Origin: Sarcocystis neurona | Lineage: Eukaryota > Apicomplexa > Conoidasida > Eucoccidiorida > Sarcocystidae | Reading direction: 5' to 3' | Assembly: GCA_000727475.1 (NCBI GenBank) | Contig: KL647296.1 | Span: 310,001-374,000 of the forward strand | DNA: 64,000 nt | Shown here: one piece after another, positions 33,736-46,048 of the stretch | Layout of the letters: each line of letters starts with the position of its first letter | How positions within the stretch are numbered: position 1 is the stretch's first letter | The notes under the pieces: generated by a model | Database searches by the model: none | What the model was told of the DNA's origin: nothing | The model's input: only the letters and a program-made list of their open reading frames with translations | Position numbers and translations under genes: made by a program

Positions 33736-34740
33736 AGACAACGAAAGCCGCTGTTTGGTTCTTCACTTCATGCTGCCTTTCAACCTGCAACGGGCTTCTG
33801 TCACCTTCCTCATTCCCTGTATATCTGCAAAGACAAAGCACTGGCTTCCTGTGTAGCCGCGTTTGGTGAAACAAAGTAAATCTGAATGCACCGTACACAC
33901 ACAGCCTCAACAGCGACCACATACCTGTTGCGCATGCCTCGACTGTAGGCTGCCCTTCACACTACCACGCTGGAACTCGAATTTTGCACTCCCATTCGGC
34001 CAACACCTGCGATACCCTGCGCTGCCATGTTCGGAACGGGTGGAAAACACTGCTTTTTCAGACCAGGAAGAGGGAACGAAGACGTCGGTGCGAAGGACCT
34101 CCGATTGAAAGACACTCGAAAACACCGCCCCTGCGTCGTCGGGACACTTTCCAATAGAGTATACTCGTCTTCCTCCACTAAACAGACTGTACCACGACTA
34201 CTTGCAAACTATGACGCGGGGTGCAAAATCTGCAAAAAGACAGACCAGTCGGCCTCAGATGAGTGGCAGGGGAACGAAACGAGGAGGAGGCGATGGTGTT
34301 GGTGACACCGCGGTCGCATTAGTTTGAAGCATTCAAAGTGCACCGTAAGAACTTCGACAAAAGCCTGTGCAACAGCTTTTGGCGCAAAAGTCCTTCATTC
34401 GTCGCTGAAGTGCTCTCACCTAAATTTTTCCCCTTTCTCCACAATTAATGGTCTTCTCGGTTTCGAGATTGCATTCCATCCGCTGAAACACCGTTTCATC
34501 CATTCCCTGTTTCTGGCGGTCTAGTGCTACAATCCTAACGCTTCATGGTAGTTCTTGAACGTGCTGGGGGACGAACGAAGGAGATATTCACGCATCCGGA
34601 CACCACTAGTGCACCGTATTAGAACGAACCGCAGAACTCTACAGAGAAGATGGACGATGCGCTTTTCACCCCTCGGCCTACCTGGGGCTACGTTTGCGAA
34701 ACGCGACATGCTGCTCTTTTCGCCAGTTGGTGGATAACGG
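33735..34740 (-). pseudogene. Decayed tandem unit C of a three-copy family
   Basis: The third copy. The minus strand gives RTDVFVPSSWSEK, QNSSSSVVV, a VVAVEAV piece in one frame, and RLHRKPVLCLCRYTGNEE with HEVKNQTAAFVVCELL in another; the latter is followed by TAA. A four-base change around GTGTGTGTAC relative to unit A shifts the frame. Conservative replacements between B and C (YSGKDD/YTGNEE, IVVCEPL/FVVCELL) suggest the ancestor was translated. Confidence 0.5.
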
Positions 34741-37700
34741 CAGGTGAAGGTCCTGAAAGAGCTGGTTGCATTCGGTGCTCAGATCTATGACGACGTCTCG
34801 CTCCACAGTGCGCAAGAGCGCTGTAGTCCCAGCAGAACATAATTCTTGCAGATCGAAAAACTTCGCTGAGTATTGCTAGCCTCTGTCTGAGCAAACATAG
34901 CCCCCTCAACCTCTTGTACACGGTGGCACCTACGTGCATTTAGCGCCTTCCTCGTTTCTCGAAATCGAAAGTGAAATAGAGGACTACAAGGCCTCGTTGC
35001 TCGTCTCTTTCCCCGTTGCCCATTGGCGGTTGTTTCACAGACGCAGACAATTCAAGAGCATTCGCTGCCGACAAATGCTGGCAGCTTGCTTTCAGGCCAA
35101 AGAAAAGAAAGCCGATCCCATTGCAAAACGTGCAGTTCCAGTTCCGCAATAAGGCTTTTGCATCTGACCACTGCTGTGTTATACTTGTATCCATGCCGTT
35201 TGTCACAAACGTTTGTGTAGGGCCATCTCTGACGTATCAGCGCTTATGGTTTCGTGGGCCTCCAGCGGCTGGGAAGGTCAAGGACTTAGTTAGCACCATA
35301 GGTGACTTGAAATTCTGTCCTAGTCGCACGGTCTTCTGCTCTGCAGGTGCGGGGCTGCACAAGCATACAAGATTCGGTATTGCCGTACACGATCAAAAGG
35401 CTAAGTACGGATAGCTATACAGCAGAACTAGACATGGAGAGGGGGAAAGCGAATAGGATACCATTACGAAGGATGGTCAGGGGAATTACGGTTTTACTTG
35501 GCTTCAAGGCATGGAATACCAGAGACGTCGGCACATGTGACTCAAGCCTGCGTGAGATTGGAACTTGGAAAAGAAATAAGGTATCTCTGCTTGTTTCCTG
35601 CAGCCAGAACACAGAAAGAGCCTCGGAAATATACCTAAATCTCCGCCGTGCCAGACTAGTAGCATTTCGAGACCCTGTACCAAACATATCGCGGAGGCTT
35701 TTTTCACAGTCGGCGCTCCACACCACATGCCGTCTCCTTGAAGCAAGTTCAGCAGCTTTACCATTCTGAACAGTAGAGATGCCCACACACCCTTACAGGT
35801 ACATACACTCAGCAACTGCCCATGTTTTAGTTCACGAACACGCAGGCAGCTTCTCTAAAACACAGCGTGTACTAGCAATATATTTCTCTGCGTCTGCGGA
35901 GCTTGTATCCTGGGCAACGAGTGCTGCTTCCTCCAACGTGCCTAGGGTTCAATAATCTGCGTTGAGTGACAAAATGTCCCATACGTTTCTGCATTTCACA
36001 CCCTTTGTGCCTCGAATAGCACACGTCTTCATTGTGTACAGCGTGAAGGGGGCTCTTATTCCCACAGCACACAAACGGCGACTGGATTCCAACTTGAGCA
36101 CATCCGTACCCCCTCCTGGTAAATTAAAGTGCTCGCAATCTGAATGCCCTGCTGCTCCCGAGCAGCCTGGTAACTGGTTAGTTCAACGAATAGAGTGAAC
36201 AATGTATAGGCGTACGGGGAGGCAGAAATCCATAGGTTGGCCGCAACTGTTCACAGCGTTACGACAGTAACCGACATCAAGGCGGTCATGTCGAAGACGC
36301 GGAGTTTTCCACATAGCGGTCGGTTTTAGCACTTGCGTTTTCCATCTCCGCCTACTCTGTCATCACAAGCATTATCATCTGGACACGACGATAACATTAC
36401 CTACCTCACAAGCCACTGCGCCTGCAGCCTGTCCGAAGGTCTGGTGCTCCTGTGTTCTAGTTTATCATCAAGAAACACAAGGGATAGAGACAGTACAGAC
36501 CTTTAAAACCTGTTGTCTCTAGGCAAGATTATCACATACATCTGTCGTCAGCGAGCGCCCTGAAGAAAACATTGATTGACGATTTATGCGATGCTAGCCC
36601 GTTTTTCTTAAGGTGTCTATTATTCATAGTCTACAAGCGTTCCCCGCCCGGTAAAGAAGTGGAAAACCTTAGAGTCGCCCGTGCCCCGCGTAAGAACTTA
36701 TGTATGAGCTTTCCGAACTGCACTGTGTCTACTCTTACTCGTGCCTGGATATCAAGCAGCTGCACGAGTGACCCAGCGAGCAGCTAGGCTTGGGTGCTAG
36801 GTATATACCGCTGTAAAATCATTATAAGAAGGTCCTCTTAAATGCCGCCTTCCTCAACAATGTGCAGAGGTGTTTGCAGCCCATTGCCTTTTTGCGCCCT
36901 CCGCATCACCACCTGAAACCGGCTTCACGTTCAAATATACTTGATCCACACTCAAACCAAATTCTGCTGTATGCCCCTCCTCCTTGATGCCACATTCAGG
37001 CTGTCGACTGCGTTCACCATCAAGCCCCACTCTGCAGTGAATTACGATTTGCACCGCTCCGCGTTCACTGCTGTCCCTCCCCCACCGACAAAACAAAGTG
37101 TTTCTTTGCTTCCTCCAAACACGGCCGGCAGTCGGCTCGATTTCTCACTGCAGGAAAGTGCCCCCATTCTCGTTCGTGCACAAATGAGGGAAACATACAT
37201 ATCTGGAAAATGTAAGTATATCTGTGGAAGCTGGCATGGTCTAGAAGGCTCCACTAATCAAGTAAAAAGTAGGGGTATAACGTGTGATGACATAGTATCA
37301 AAACAGTGTTACGGCCACGATTTCTCGGTGACGCATAATCACTTCGTACTCAGTGGCATATAGAGTAATGACCAGTGGATCTTCAAACGCAGAGTTACCC
37401 GAAGGTCACACTGATATATGCTCTGTACTAGGCCTTTAACCGGATGACACTCACATGCCACAGTTTTGTGATGGCATCACAAATGTAGGTTTCTTGGGTT
37501 AAAACCACAACCGATTTGCTCTACCAGCCAATGGATGAGGGGCACAGCTGTTTCCCGAGCGCTGAATATTATGGAGGACTTCGCGTACGCTGTGGCGTGT
37601 GTCTTTAGGTGCGGACCGTAATGTTTTCGGATAGACAAACTACTTTTCCAGAGCAGAAAGGAGGTTTTGTACTGTGTCGAAGAGGTACCCACTTCTTGAG

Positions 37701-40700
37701 CTGACTGCGCAGAAGCGCTACAGGCAAATCTGTCGTCAGGAACTCCCGTACTAGGCGTGAACGTGACACACATCCGCTGTCACCTCAGAAACCTCTTTGC
37801 AAGTCTGCAGCTGCGTTACCTAGTACATTAACTTGACTCACTTGGGCTCCTGAAGAAAAGCAGGAACTAAGATGGACAGCTTCGATTGAACATGTACTGT
37901 GCGTAATTCTGAAACCAGCAACTGGGCAGCATCATCTTCACGGGGTCCGAATGAGGAGTTATCTGTTGTGCAGTGCTCATTCTTCCTCTCCGCTTCTCCC
38001 TCTAGAATACAGCGCATGAAAATCTCGTGCTTTTTCTCTGAGTGTAGGAAATCGTCGATGGAGAAAAACAACGGACGTACTCAATATTCACCCGCAACTG
38101 TTGAGCTCTTACGCGTAGGGCCGAAACTAGTAGATCGCCATACAAAAATTTTTTCTTTTTTGTTTCGCTACTCTAGAGGCATGAGGGAGACTCTCCCTTG
38201 TTCTTCTCTCTCTGACCGGACTGCAAAGACCAAAACAAGTTATCTTGCTTTTCCACAAGAAGAGTACGCCTCTGATACAGGTGACCTCCGCATGGTAAAC
38301 GAAGCGTCCCATCACTCCTTTACGTCGTTGAGAAGCCATCCAATGGAGTAGACACGGTTTTCAACTCCACGTTACTTACGACGGGCTGTGAATGCGTTGC
38401 GCTATGATTGTCATGAAACCTGTCGAAAAAAATGTCGCTGTCTGCAGATCCAGTTTCGCTGCCTTTGTAGGCTTTGCACTCCTTATATCACAGACATCAG
38501 CACTGTGAATCTACCTGGTTTGCAGGTAGAATCTTGTTCTGCAGGAGACAGCATATTAAACACGGCCAACGTCTTTGCACTGGACTTCGACAAATTCCTT
38601 CGTTCGCATGCAGTTGGATGTCCTCGCTGAAAAAACTGTAATCGCTTACGCAGAAACGTCCGTTTGCTGTTTGTCGTGGACGTGACAGCACCACAACCTT
38701 CCTGAATGAGCTAGCTTTTTGCTGCAACAAGGGGAGAGAAACGAGAGTAGGGTTGGTGTGAAATCCCTTGGTTCTCGTCTGACATCTTCTCCTGCAGCTC
38801 GTCGCCCTGGTACTCGACGTGATTGTTCCAATCTGTGCGGTTACGGTGTAAGTTGAACACCTGCTCTGTTTGTTTCCTCAAGGTGTAGGCTTTCAGGCAG
38901 TATTTACAAAATCGACATCAATAACATCCGGCGTGTCTGCGTAAGACGCGTGCATCCGACAAAGTTTAGATGTTGCTTTAGACCAAGACGTCTCCCGTCA
39001 CGTAGGGTGATGAACAGCTTCACAACTGGATAGAACAGTCGAGCAAAAAGGCGCTCCTGCAGTTCTACACATTCAACTTCCTGTAAATGACGTTTGCCCG
39101 GGCCGCTTCTGCAGCTCAGCCAGCCTTTATAGCCACCACTGCACGCCTCCAGTGACGTTTTTGTCCCTTGTTACGTAGGAGAGGGATAAAGATGTCTAAA
39201 GAATCCATGTTATTCTAATGTCTGTTTGCCCACTAGTTCTGCACAGGCACAAATAACCGGAAGTCTCTTCGAAAGGCTGCTAATAAAGAATCTGCCTGCT
39301 GCATGCCCGGGCAGCCGACACCTCCGCAAGCATGCGATCTGATTTTTACCCTGTAGCAGAGAGGCCAGGGCTACGGTAATCTTCACCCAATTTTCGTTTG
39401 CACAAAGGGCCTTTTAGAGTTACTCGCTCCTTCGTTCCACGCTCCTCATGGCGTTATGGTCATTCGCAGTCCACGGGCTTGACGTATGCCATGCGAGACT
39501 TGACGCACACTACAAGCTGCGTCCAACTTTGATCTGATCCTTGCACGCGCGACGAGCGGAGAGGGGGTCGCAGTGTCACGTACAGCGTGTTCGGCTCTAG
39601 GATCGATAGAACCCACAATCGTACAGGATTGGGCATCGCTGTGAACGGTAAGACGAGCTGTTTCAGTACAGGTAGGTATCCCCCGTAGGCATACCCCTTG
39701 GATAGCGTGGTTCACCGGCCGCAATGACAAACAGCAAGGAAACTGCACCTTGGAGAAAGTTCTTTTATCAGCTACTACAAGGTGGAGTAGGTAAGGTGCA
39801 CGTGCCCTTGACAGGGTGAGGGGTAACTAGACGCTCGGGAATTCCAAGTCAAGAGTCAATAAGAATTTAAGCAGCCAGTGGACGAACTTAGGTGTTCTTC
39901 AAGTCTACGTCAGCAGGTCTTTCCTGTTAACTTCAAGCGCTAAGAACGCGGACGGTTCGACTTGCCCCCTTTTTCTGGCCATCCCTCCACAAAGGCCCTA
40001 AGGGAGCTGAAACCCTTGGACACAACAGTGGGCAGTTGGTCAGGTAGTAATCCTTTTGCGTTTTGAGCCATTGGGAACCTCAGTACTCACGGCAATCTAC
40101 AGCTCAGTCCACATAAGGCAGAACATGTCAAAAGGAAGAACACCAAAGAGCATTTGCATCTTGAAGTGTGCAAGGGTTCTTTTCACTAGCCTACTACAGT
40201 TTCTTTTTCCCCGCGAAAGTCCCTGCACATCATGTTGCTTTTCTACGTACCTTTTGGAGAGCTAGCTACCTCTTTTGCCCTCTTGCTGCGTACCACTTCT
40301 GGTCTAATTTCTAACTCCAGGCTACGTCCTGGTGTTTTGCTCCTCACCGCAACCTATTTCACCATTGCGTTTTTAGACTGCGCACTCCGAAAAGGGTGGA
40401 GACGAATACCGCACATAACCAATGTTTCCACAATGGCTTCGACAGTTGCGTCGAAAGAACAGTCTTATCCTGCATCTTGTAGAGGTGCTGGGCCCCAAAC
40501 ATGCGGCTTCTTTTTCCCTTTGCCACGCTTAGCAATGCTCTTGCATGCCACAGTGCAGCCAGGCGTGCCATTTCCTGGGCGTTCTCGGTTGTGGCAAAAC
40601 TAGTGCCAAGGGCGTAGTACCTTAGGCATCGTTTCCGTAAGTGGCCTCACAGACGCAAGTAAGAAACGTCTTTACGCGCCCTAGTCATTCAAGGGCAAAC

Positions 40701-40950
40701 TTTCTGCTGTTCCAGCGAGACCTGGTGTACCACCTGTGTCGTGGTCTGGCCTGAAAAAAAAGTCTCTTGCAATAAGGCGCAACACTTTTCGACGAAAGTG
40801 GCGAATGCTCTCGGCGCAATCAGACAACCCTCGGCGGTGGCTGCTCAAAAGAACAATGACACCTTCTCCTGTTCCCCCAGAACAATGTCCACCTCTGCAA
40901 ACGACAGTCACAGCATATCGGACAGGTGCACACCGCCACACACTGCTGCC
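34741..40950. other. No firm gene in about 6.2 kb
   Basis: The best-looking frame is 35415-35786 minus (123 codons), which includes RRRHVVWSADCEKSLRDMF and later HVPTSLVFHALKPSKTVIPL. The WSADCEKSLRDMF word recalls the W(T/S)xECxxAFxxLK segment between reverse transcriptase and RNase H in Ty3/gypsy elements, but nothing downstream supports that. Frames 36941-37363 plus (140), 37899-38351 plus (150) and 40736-41107 plus (123) are unremarkable. From 38,800 to 40,050 I see no frame worth listing except one of 100 codons at 39446-39748. Confidence 0.3.
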
Positions 40951-41149
40951 TGTGATTAGTGCTAGAAAATTTCACTCTGGCAGCTCAACGGCTTGTAGTC
41001 ACATGCAGCTGGACCTCCTCAGCGACGTCTTCTTTCGCACGGTTTCGGGTTGCGCAAAAAGGGACAACAAGCTGCTCCTGATTGTCCACCTGCTACTTGC
41101 AAGTTAGCACTCATAGCGCCTAACAAAGGTCCGCAAAACCCGTAGTTAC

Positions 41150-42357
41150 GAAACCTCCATGTCGAAAACGAATCATGTGTCCTTGCGGCCCCTCCAGCCA
41201 GGCATACACATCCTCGAAGCCGACCACTGCTACGCTGGGGTTTAGCCACAACATCCAGTAACGGAAGTTCCACAGAGTCACCCCATTTACATGTCCTCGT
41301 GCCCCCCCAGGTCGACATTTCCAGACACTGTGGTCTCGGTCAATATTATTAGTAGCGTGTCCCTTCGTCCCTGCTTCACGCTGTCATGGTCTGCGGGCGT
41401 CAGCGTTAAGGGGTATACAAGTATTCGTGTCGTCAAACACATCAAAACATGCTGTTTTGCTAGATACTTTAGATAGCGGGGACAATCCGCGCTTGTGTGG
41501 AAACACCACGAATAGTGCACAAATGGGAACTAGCAGGGTTTGTGGTGCTGGAAGAATAACAAAAAGTGGCAACGGCGTGCCTCAGCTTGAACCGGGATAG
41601 TGTGGCAACAGATCCGCGCTAGTCAGCAGGTGCTACTCAGCATATGGCGTCCTAGAAGAATATCTTTGGTTGTTTTTCGACGTCTCACCTCTAGAGGCCA
41701 TGTTCCGAAGCCTCTGTCCGTTGATCAGTGCTACACACCTCCCCGCGTCTCTCTACACTTCGTAAAACCACCGCGTATCCCCACCCTTCAATGTGGACAT
41801 CCACGCTTAGAGACCTGTTCCATCAACATTCTGTACGAGGTCTAGCTCCGGGGTGATCAGACCATCTTTGTCAACACAGGGGCCTCCCAGAAAAGCCTTT
41901 CCCTACTGGTTTTTTATTGACTTGTCCATGAATACGATATTCTTGCTCCCCCCTGTTTGCATCGGCTGTGTAGCATTTCGCAGTAGCCCTTCTGAATGTC
42001 ATACGTGACACCGGCTGTAGACGCCCTGCCCACAACGCAAGTTTGTGACTCTGTTCTCGTCAGTCCTGCGACAACGACAGAGGTATACGATGTGTAGAAG
42101 GCGAACAGGCATTTCCACGCCGAGAATCCGTATCCCGTCGGCATCACAAGCTGCATTGTGGCGGCATACCAGGGACTGATTTCCATTAGACAGGACGATA
42201 GATAGACACTGTGGAGGTCTTCAGAAAGCGGCAGCCGGGTTTCAAGTGAGGAGGCCGTGTTTGTCACGAAACGGGGCGAAGCTGCTAACGTCACAGACAG
42301 TGAATCCTCACACGCACATGTGGCTCCTAGCGAGTTTCTTGTCTTCTCCTTCTGCAC
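41150..42357 (-). pseudogene. Minus-strand gene or element relic, copy I of two
   Basis: This aligns in direct orientation with 43990-45172. On the minus strand the shared order is: LMEISPWYAATMQLVM, later LSPLSKVSSKTA, then LTLTPADHDSVKQG, LIILTETTVSGNVD, and GDSVELPLL with GGAARTHD. The first part is an intact 147-codon frame (41914-42357). The frame then breaks: there is an extra insert of about 30 bases near 41430-41460 relative to copy II, and a run of seven C/G near 41307 shifts the frame by one. The family is unknown; neither a retroelement nor a cellular gene is excluded. Confidence 0.45.
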
Positions 42358-42399
42358 CCTCTAAAAACGAATCCATGTATTCTTCCCACGCAGTCGTCG

Positions 42400-43985
42400 G
42401 CAGCCGAAAGGATTTTGGACAGCGGGCGATAACGCTACACAAAGTCGCTGGGGACCTTTTTCGTTTGACACTCTCACAAGCACTTGCCCTGAAGCGAACA
42501 CTGACTAGAATGTTCACATGTCTCTTCCCCCCCGACGTTCATCCGCATTGATTGAAAGGGTGCCGTCAAATGAAAGAAGTTAGGTCTGTGGGCTTAAACG
42601 CAATTTTCGTTTCCTGGAATCCCAGGGACCACGTCTTCTGCCCGGCACGCTGTATGACAACTGAAATACCTTCCTATCCTGCGGTGTGTCCTCGCTTACT
42701 CTCAACTGGAATTCAGTACAGGCCGTGTTGTAACGGGCAGGTGAATTCGAATACTGACTGTAGCTTTCTTCAAGAACTTCACAACGACTTAGAAAGTTGC
42801 TTTTTCTTGAGGTGGAACACGGAGATCGGCTCAACCCTCCACTCCCAGTTGGTTAGAAGCTTATTGTGTATAAGTGAGATAATCTGGCGTCGTCAAAAAA
42901 CTTGTTGATCTCACTTCTAGGGGCAGTCAATGCGCTTTCAATTTTTTTTTTCAAGCTGTGATTTTGCAGCTTTTGCCCAGCATTGTTCGACTATAATTCA
43001 CGCTTACGCTACTTACCAAAATGGCTTGCAAGCTGATAAGGTTCTTCAGACCACTAACGAAGCACCCTCTGCTTGTTCGTGCAGTATCTGGTAAAGGTGT
43101 GGGTGTTCAGCGGTTCGGAAGCAAGCAAGATGCGCCTAAGCTGAGCAGCCCCTGCGAGGGCACTCTTAAGACGGAAAATATTGCGGATGTCCCTTCTCGT
43201 ATGGACCTCACCCCCGGCTGATGCGTCGTTGTTGTCCGCAGTCCGCAAGTGGTGAAATTGAGGGCGTTGGACCCTGACGAGCCCTCCCAGGTGGCCACAA
43301 GACAACCGTCGGGCCACAGCTATCGGTTACTCATTATTGATCCGTCGCCAACCAGATTCGTCTCATTTATCCGTTCCCACGCCTGACCCGGCTCCACTGT
43401 GACACACTGCGTAAGTGGAAAGTGGTGACGCACCTGTATTCGGCCTTTGCTGCCTCTAAACGTTCAGTCCTTCCACGTCAACCGCTAGCGTTTGAATCAA
43501 AAACAGGATCTACCCCGACCTCCTTGGAGCACAGTTTTCGCTTGAAAATAAACGTTCTACGCCTTTGAGGAATCTAAAAGGAACTGGCGTCCCTTGGGCC
43601 TTGGAAAAGTGCACCTGCACGGTGAGGCGCCCTGTCGCTCCCACAGCTTCAAACTGACGGTTCGAAAACATTTCTATACAAACCGCTGCAGTGGCAGACG
43701 CACGAACTCACGACATCGAATGTCACGCATTACAAGAAAGCGTCTCCGGCTCAAAGCACAGCACGAGCAGGAACAGATTTATATGCGTCAAGACCCGTCA
43801 CCGACGCTTAGTACAAAGCAATCCGACTCGGATCGCCTGGGGACTTACGAGCATCCGCGTGTGAACACGCGTCGCGACCCTTCCTCCCTCACGTATTCAG
43901 TGTACAGATAGCGACAATGTGATACTTCTAACGTTTTCTCCTCTTTTTGCAAGTTTGCTCTCAGGTCGTATGAAAAACGCCACAG
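42400..43985. other. Spacer between copies I and II, no firm gene
   Basis: Frames of up to 118 codons (42552-42908 plus) without motifs. A run of ten or so T lies near 42939. The plus frame 43594-43911 (105 codons) is basic and Ser/Thr-rich, and is not recognised. Confidence 0.3.
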
Positions 43986-43989
43986 AACA

Positions 43990-45172
43990 TCAAACTGAGA
44001 ACCCTGCCGGCTTCCGGCGGACAACTGGGAAATCGAGCGTCCTTGCGGCGCCCGCAGGCCCGCATGTAGGTTCTAAAGGCAGACCAGAGCCGTGCTGCGC
44101 TTTCATTCGAATCGCTATCGTTAGTCGCACAGAGTCACCCCGTTCATACGTTCCCATCACGCCTCTGCGGTCGTCATTTCCAACCACTGTGGTCTCAGTC
44201 AATATCATGAGCGACGTGCCGCCCGATCCCTGCTGCGCCCTATGCTGGTCTGCGGGGGTCAGCGTCCACGGGCGAACAGGTATACGTGTTTTGCTAGATA
44301 TTTTAGAAAGCTGGGACAATCAAGGCTTGTGTGGACACGCCAGGGACTGTTTGTAATTAAAAACCAGCAGCATCTGACTGCTGGCACACGACAAAAGGCG
44401 TGCCTGTGCCCGAACCCGGGTAATGTAGCACGAGATTCGCTCGTGTCAGAAGCCGCCACTATACACAAAGAGCCCAAAAGAATGTCTTTGGTTGTTTCTT
44501 TCTACTTGTCACCAGCTTTAGGAGCCTTGCTACACACCCTCTGTTAATTTTGTTCTTCGTGCTGACTGCTCCAGATCTTCCACGCCTCTTCACACTCCGT
44601 GGAGCCACTTCGTGGCCGGAATCATTCAACATGAACACGCACGCCAACAGGTGAACAACATCAACTTCCTGCTCCACAAAGTAATTCCTAGATAACCGAA
44701 ACATTTTTTTAAATGGGGCCTGCCAGGTTAGCCCTTACAGTGGGCTTCTGTTGTTTTCTTTCTGTCATAGCAGGCCGCAAATTTCTCAGTGTTACAGGAC
44801 CTGCTGTGGCTTTTTGCGCATCTGAAACTGTCGTAGAACCTGCAGTATTAAGGTTCTTATCAGTCGTGATATCTTTTACATAGATGTTGTTCTGAAAGCA
44901 AAGTTCCTGACTTCAGTTTAGTAGAATTTCACAAGATTTTGACTGTCCTCCACGACGTGCAGAAGGCGAGACGGCGATTTTAACGTTTGGTCCACTGGTG
45001 TATTCCATTTCCAAAACTCATATAACTTGAATCGCGATTCCACCAGAAGCAGCTGCATTGCGTATACATACCGTGGGCTAGATTGCATCAAAGAAGCTAA
45101 AAAAAAAGAATACGAAAGACACCACAGAACGGTAGCCTTGTTGTAACTGTGCATATTGTGTTTGTCACACAA
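43990..45172 (-). pseudogene. Minus-strand gene or element relic, copy II of two
   Basis: Partner of 41150-42357. Corresponding minus-strand words are LMQSSPRYVYAMQLLL, LSQLSKISSKTRIPV, WTLTPADQHRAQQG, LMILTETTVVGNDD, GDSVRLTIAI and AGAARTLD. The segment 43990-44319 is open without interruption for 109 codons through the part that is frameshifted in copy I. The start side of this copy overlaps the first copy of a 310-bp duplication (45107-45416), so that later event copied only its edge. The best-conserved DNA is 44128-44320. Confidence 0.45.
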
Positions 45173-45416
45173 CAGAGCTTAGGTTACACGTCACCACCAG
45201 TGAGCCCTTTTGCGTATCTGGTGTCTCTTATGGCTTCTTCGTTTTCCCGTGCACTGCTCCCACAAGGCGTATTATTTCAGCGCTGCCGTCCACCAGTGTG
45301 ATTGAAGCGGTCGTACTCCAGTAGACACTGTCTTACCACCTTGGTGACACGGGCGAGAATGTATTTCGGCAGGCTCGGATAGCAATTATTTTTACCAGTG
45401 GGTATCAGTGGTCCGC
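45107..45416 (+). repeat. 310-bp duplication, copy 1
   Basis: Identical by eye to 45491-45800 except one base (A at 45146 against C at 45530). The period is exactly 384, with a 74-base unique spacer. A near-perfect match amid otherwise drifting repeats indicates a very recent event or an assembly artefact. Confidence 0.95.
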
Positions 45417-45490
45417 TCGACGTCCCAGAGCACGCACCCTCATTAAAGTACAGATCAAAAATAGTCCGCGCCAACGTCGGTGCTCGCCCG

Positions 45491-45800
45491 AGAATACGAA
45501 AGACACCACAGAACGGTAGCCTTGTTGTACCTGTGCATATTGTGTTTGTCACACAACAGAGCTTAGGTTACACGTCACCACCAGTGAGCCCTTTTGCGTA
45601 TCTGGTGTCTCTTATGGCTTCTTCGTTTTCCCGTGCACTGCTCCCACAAGGCGTATTATTTCAGCGCTGCCGTCCACCAGTGTGATTGAAGCGGTCGTAC
45701 TCCAGTAGACACTGTCTTACCACCTTGGTGACACGGGCGAGAATGTATTTCGGCAGGCTCGGATAGCAATTATTTTTACCAGTGGGTATCAGTGGTCCGC
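45491..45800 (+). repeat. 310-bp duplication, copy 2
   Basis: Second copy of 45107-45416. Its left boundary is AGAATACGAAAGAC and its right boundary GTATCAGTGGTCCGC. The minus frame 45277-45552 (91 codons) runs from this copy across the spacer into copy 1 and is therefore chimeric. Confidence 0.95.
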
Positions 45801-46048
45801 GGGCCGTTTGTCCCGCCTAGTCTACACGCTTCTTATTATCGTTTGGCGTTTCGCAGTGTTGAACAGAACGTCTTTACCCTCCACAGTGACGTTTCTTACT
45901 CTCTCCTGCGGTTCATCCAGATTAACGCACACTCTAACACGAAGGCATTTCTAGAGAAAATCTCTAGCTATTCGTGAGACTTGAAACCGCACCAGGGATC
46001 ACGTGTTGGGAGGTTTTTGTTAGAACGATGCCCACCTGCGGTTCCACC

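Noticed and set aside
35016..35414. RNase H-like TDAD word in a 132-codon plus frame
   Set aside because: The rest of the frame lacks the spacing of the other catalytic acidic residues, and it conflicts with the strand of the neighbouring RT-connector-like word.
41178..44527. The direct repeats at 41.2 and 44.0 kb as LTRs of one retrotransposon
   Set aside because: The similarity extends past 1 kb with a shared coding frame on the minus strand, the ends lack TG...CA boundaries or a primer-binding site, and the interior has no pol domains.
44880..45010. Insertion of mitochondrial DNA
   Set aside because: The segment is slightly AT-richer but shows no cytochrome b, cox1 or rRNA-fragment similarity that I can recognise.
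45277..45552. 91-codon minus-strand frame
   Set aside because: It joins parts of the two 310-bp duplicate copies through the spacer and is chimeric by construction.
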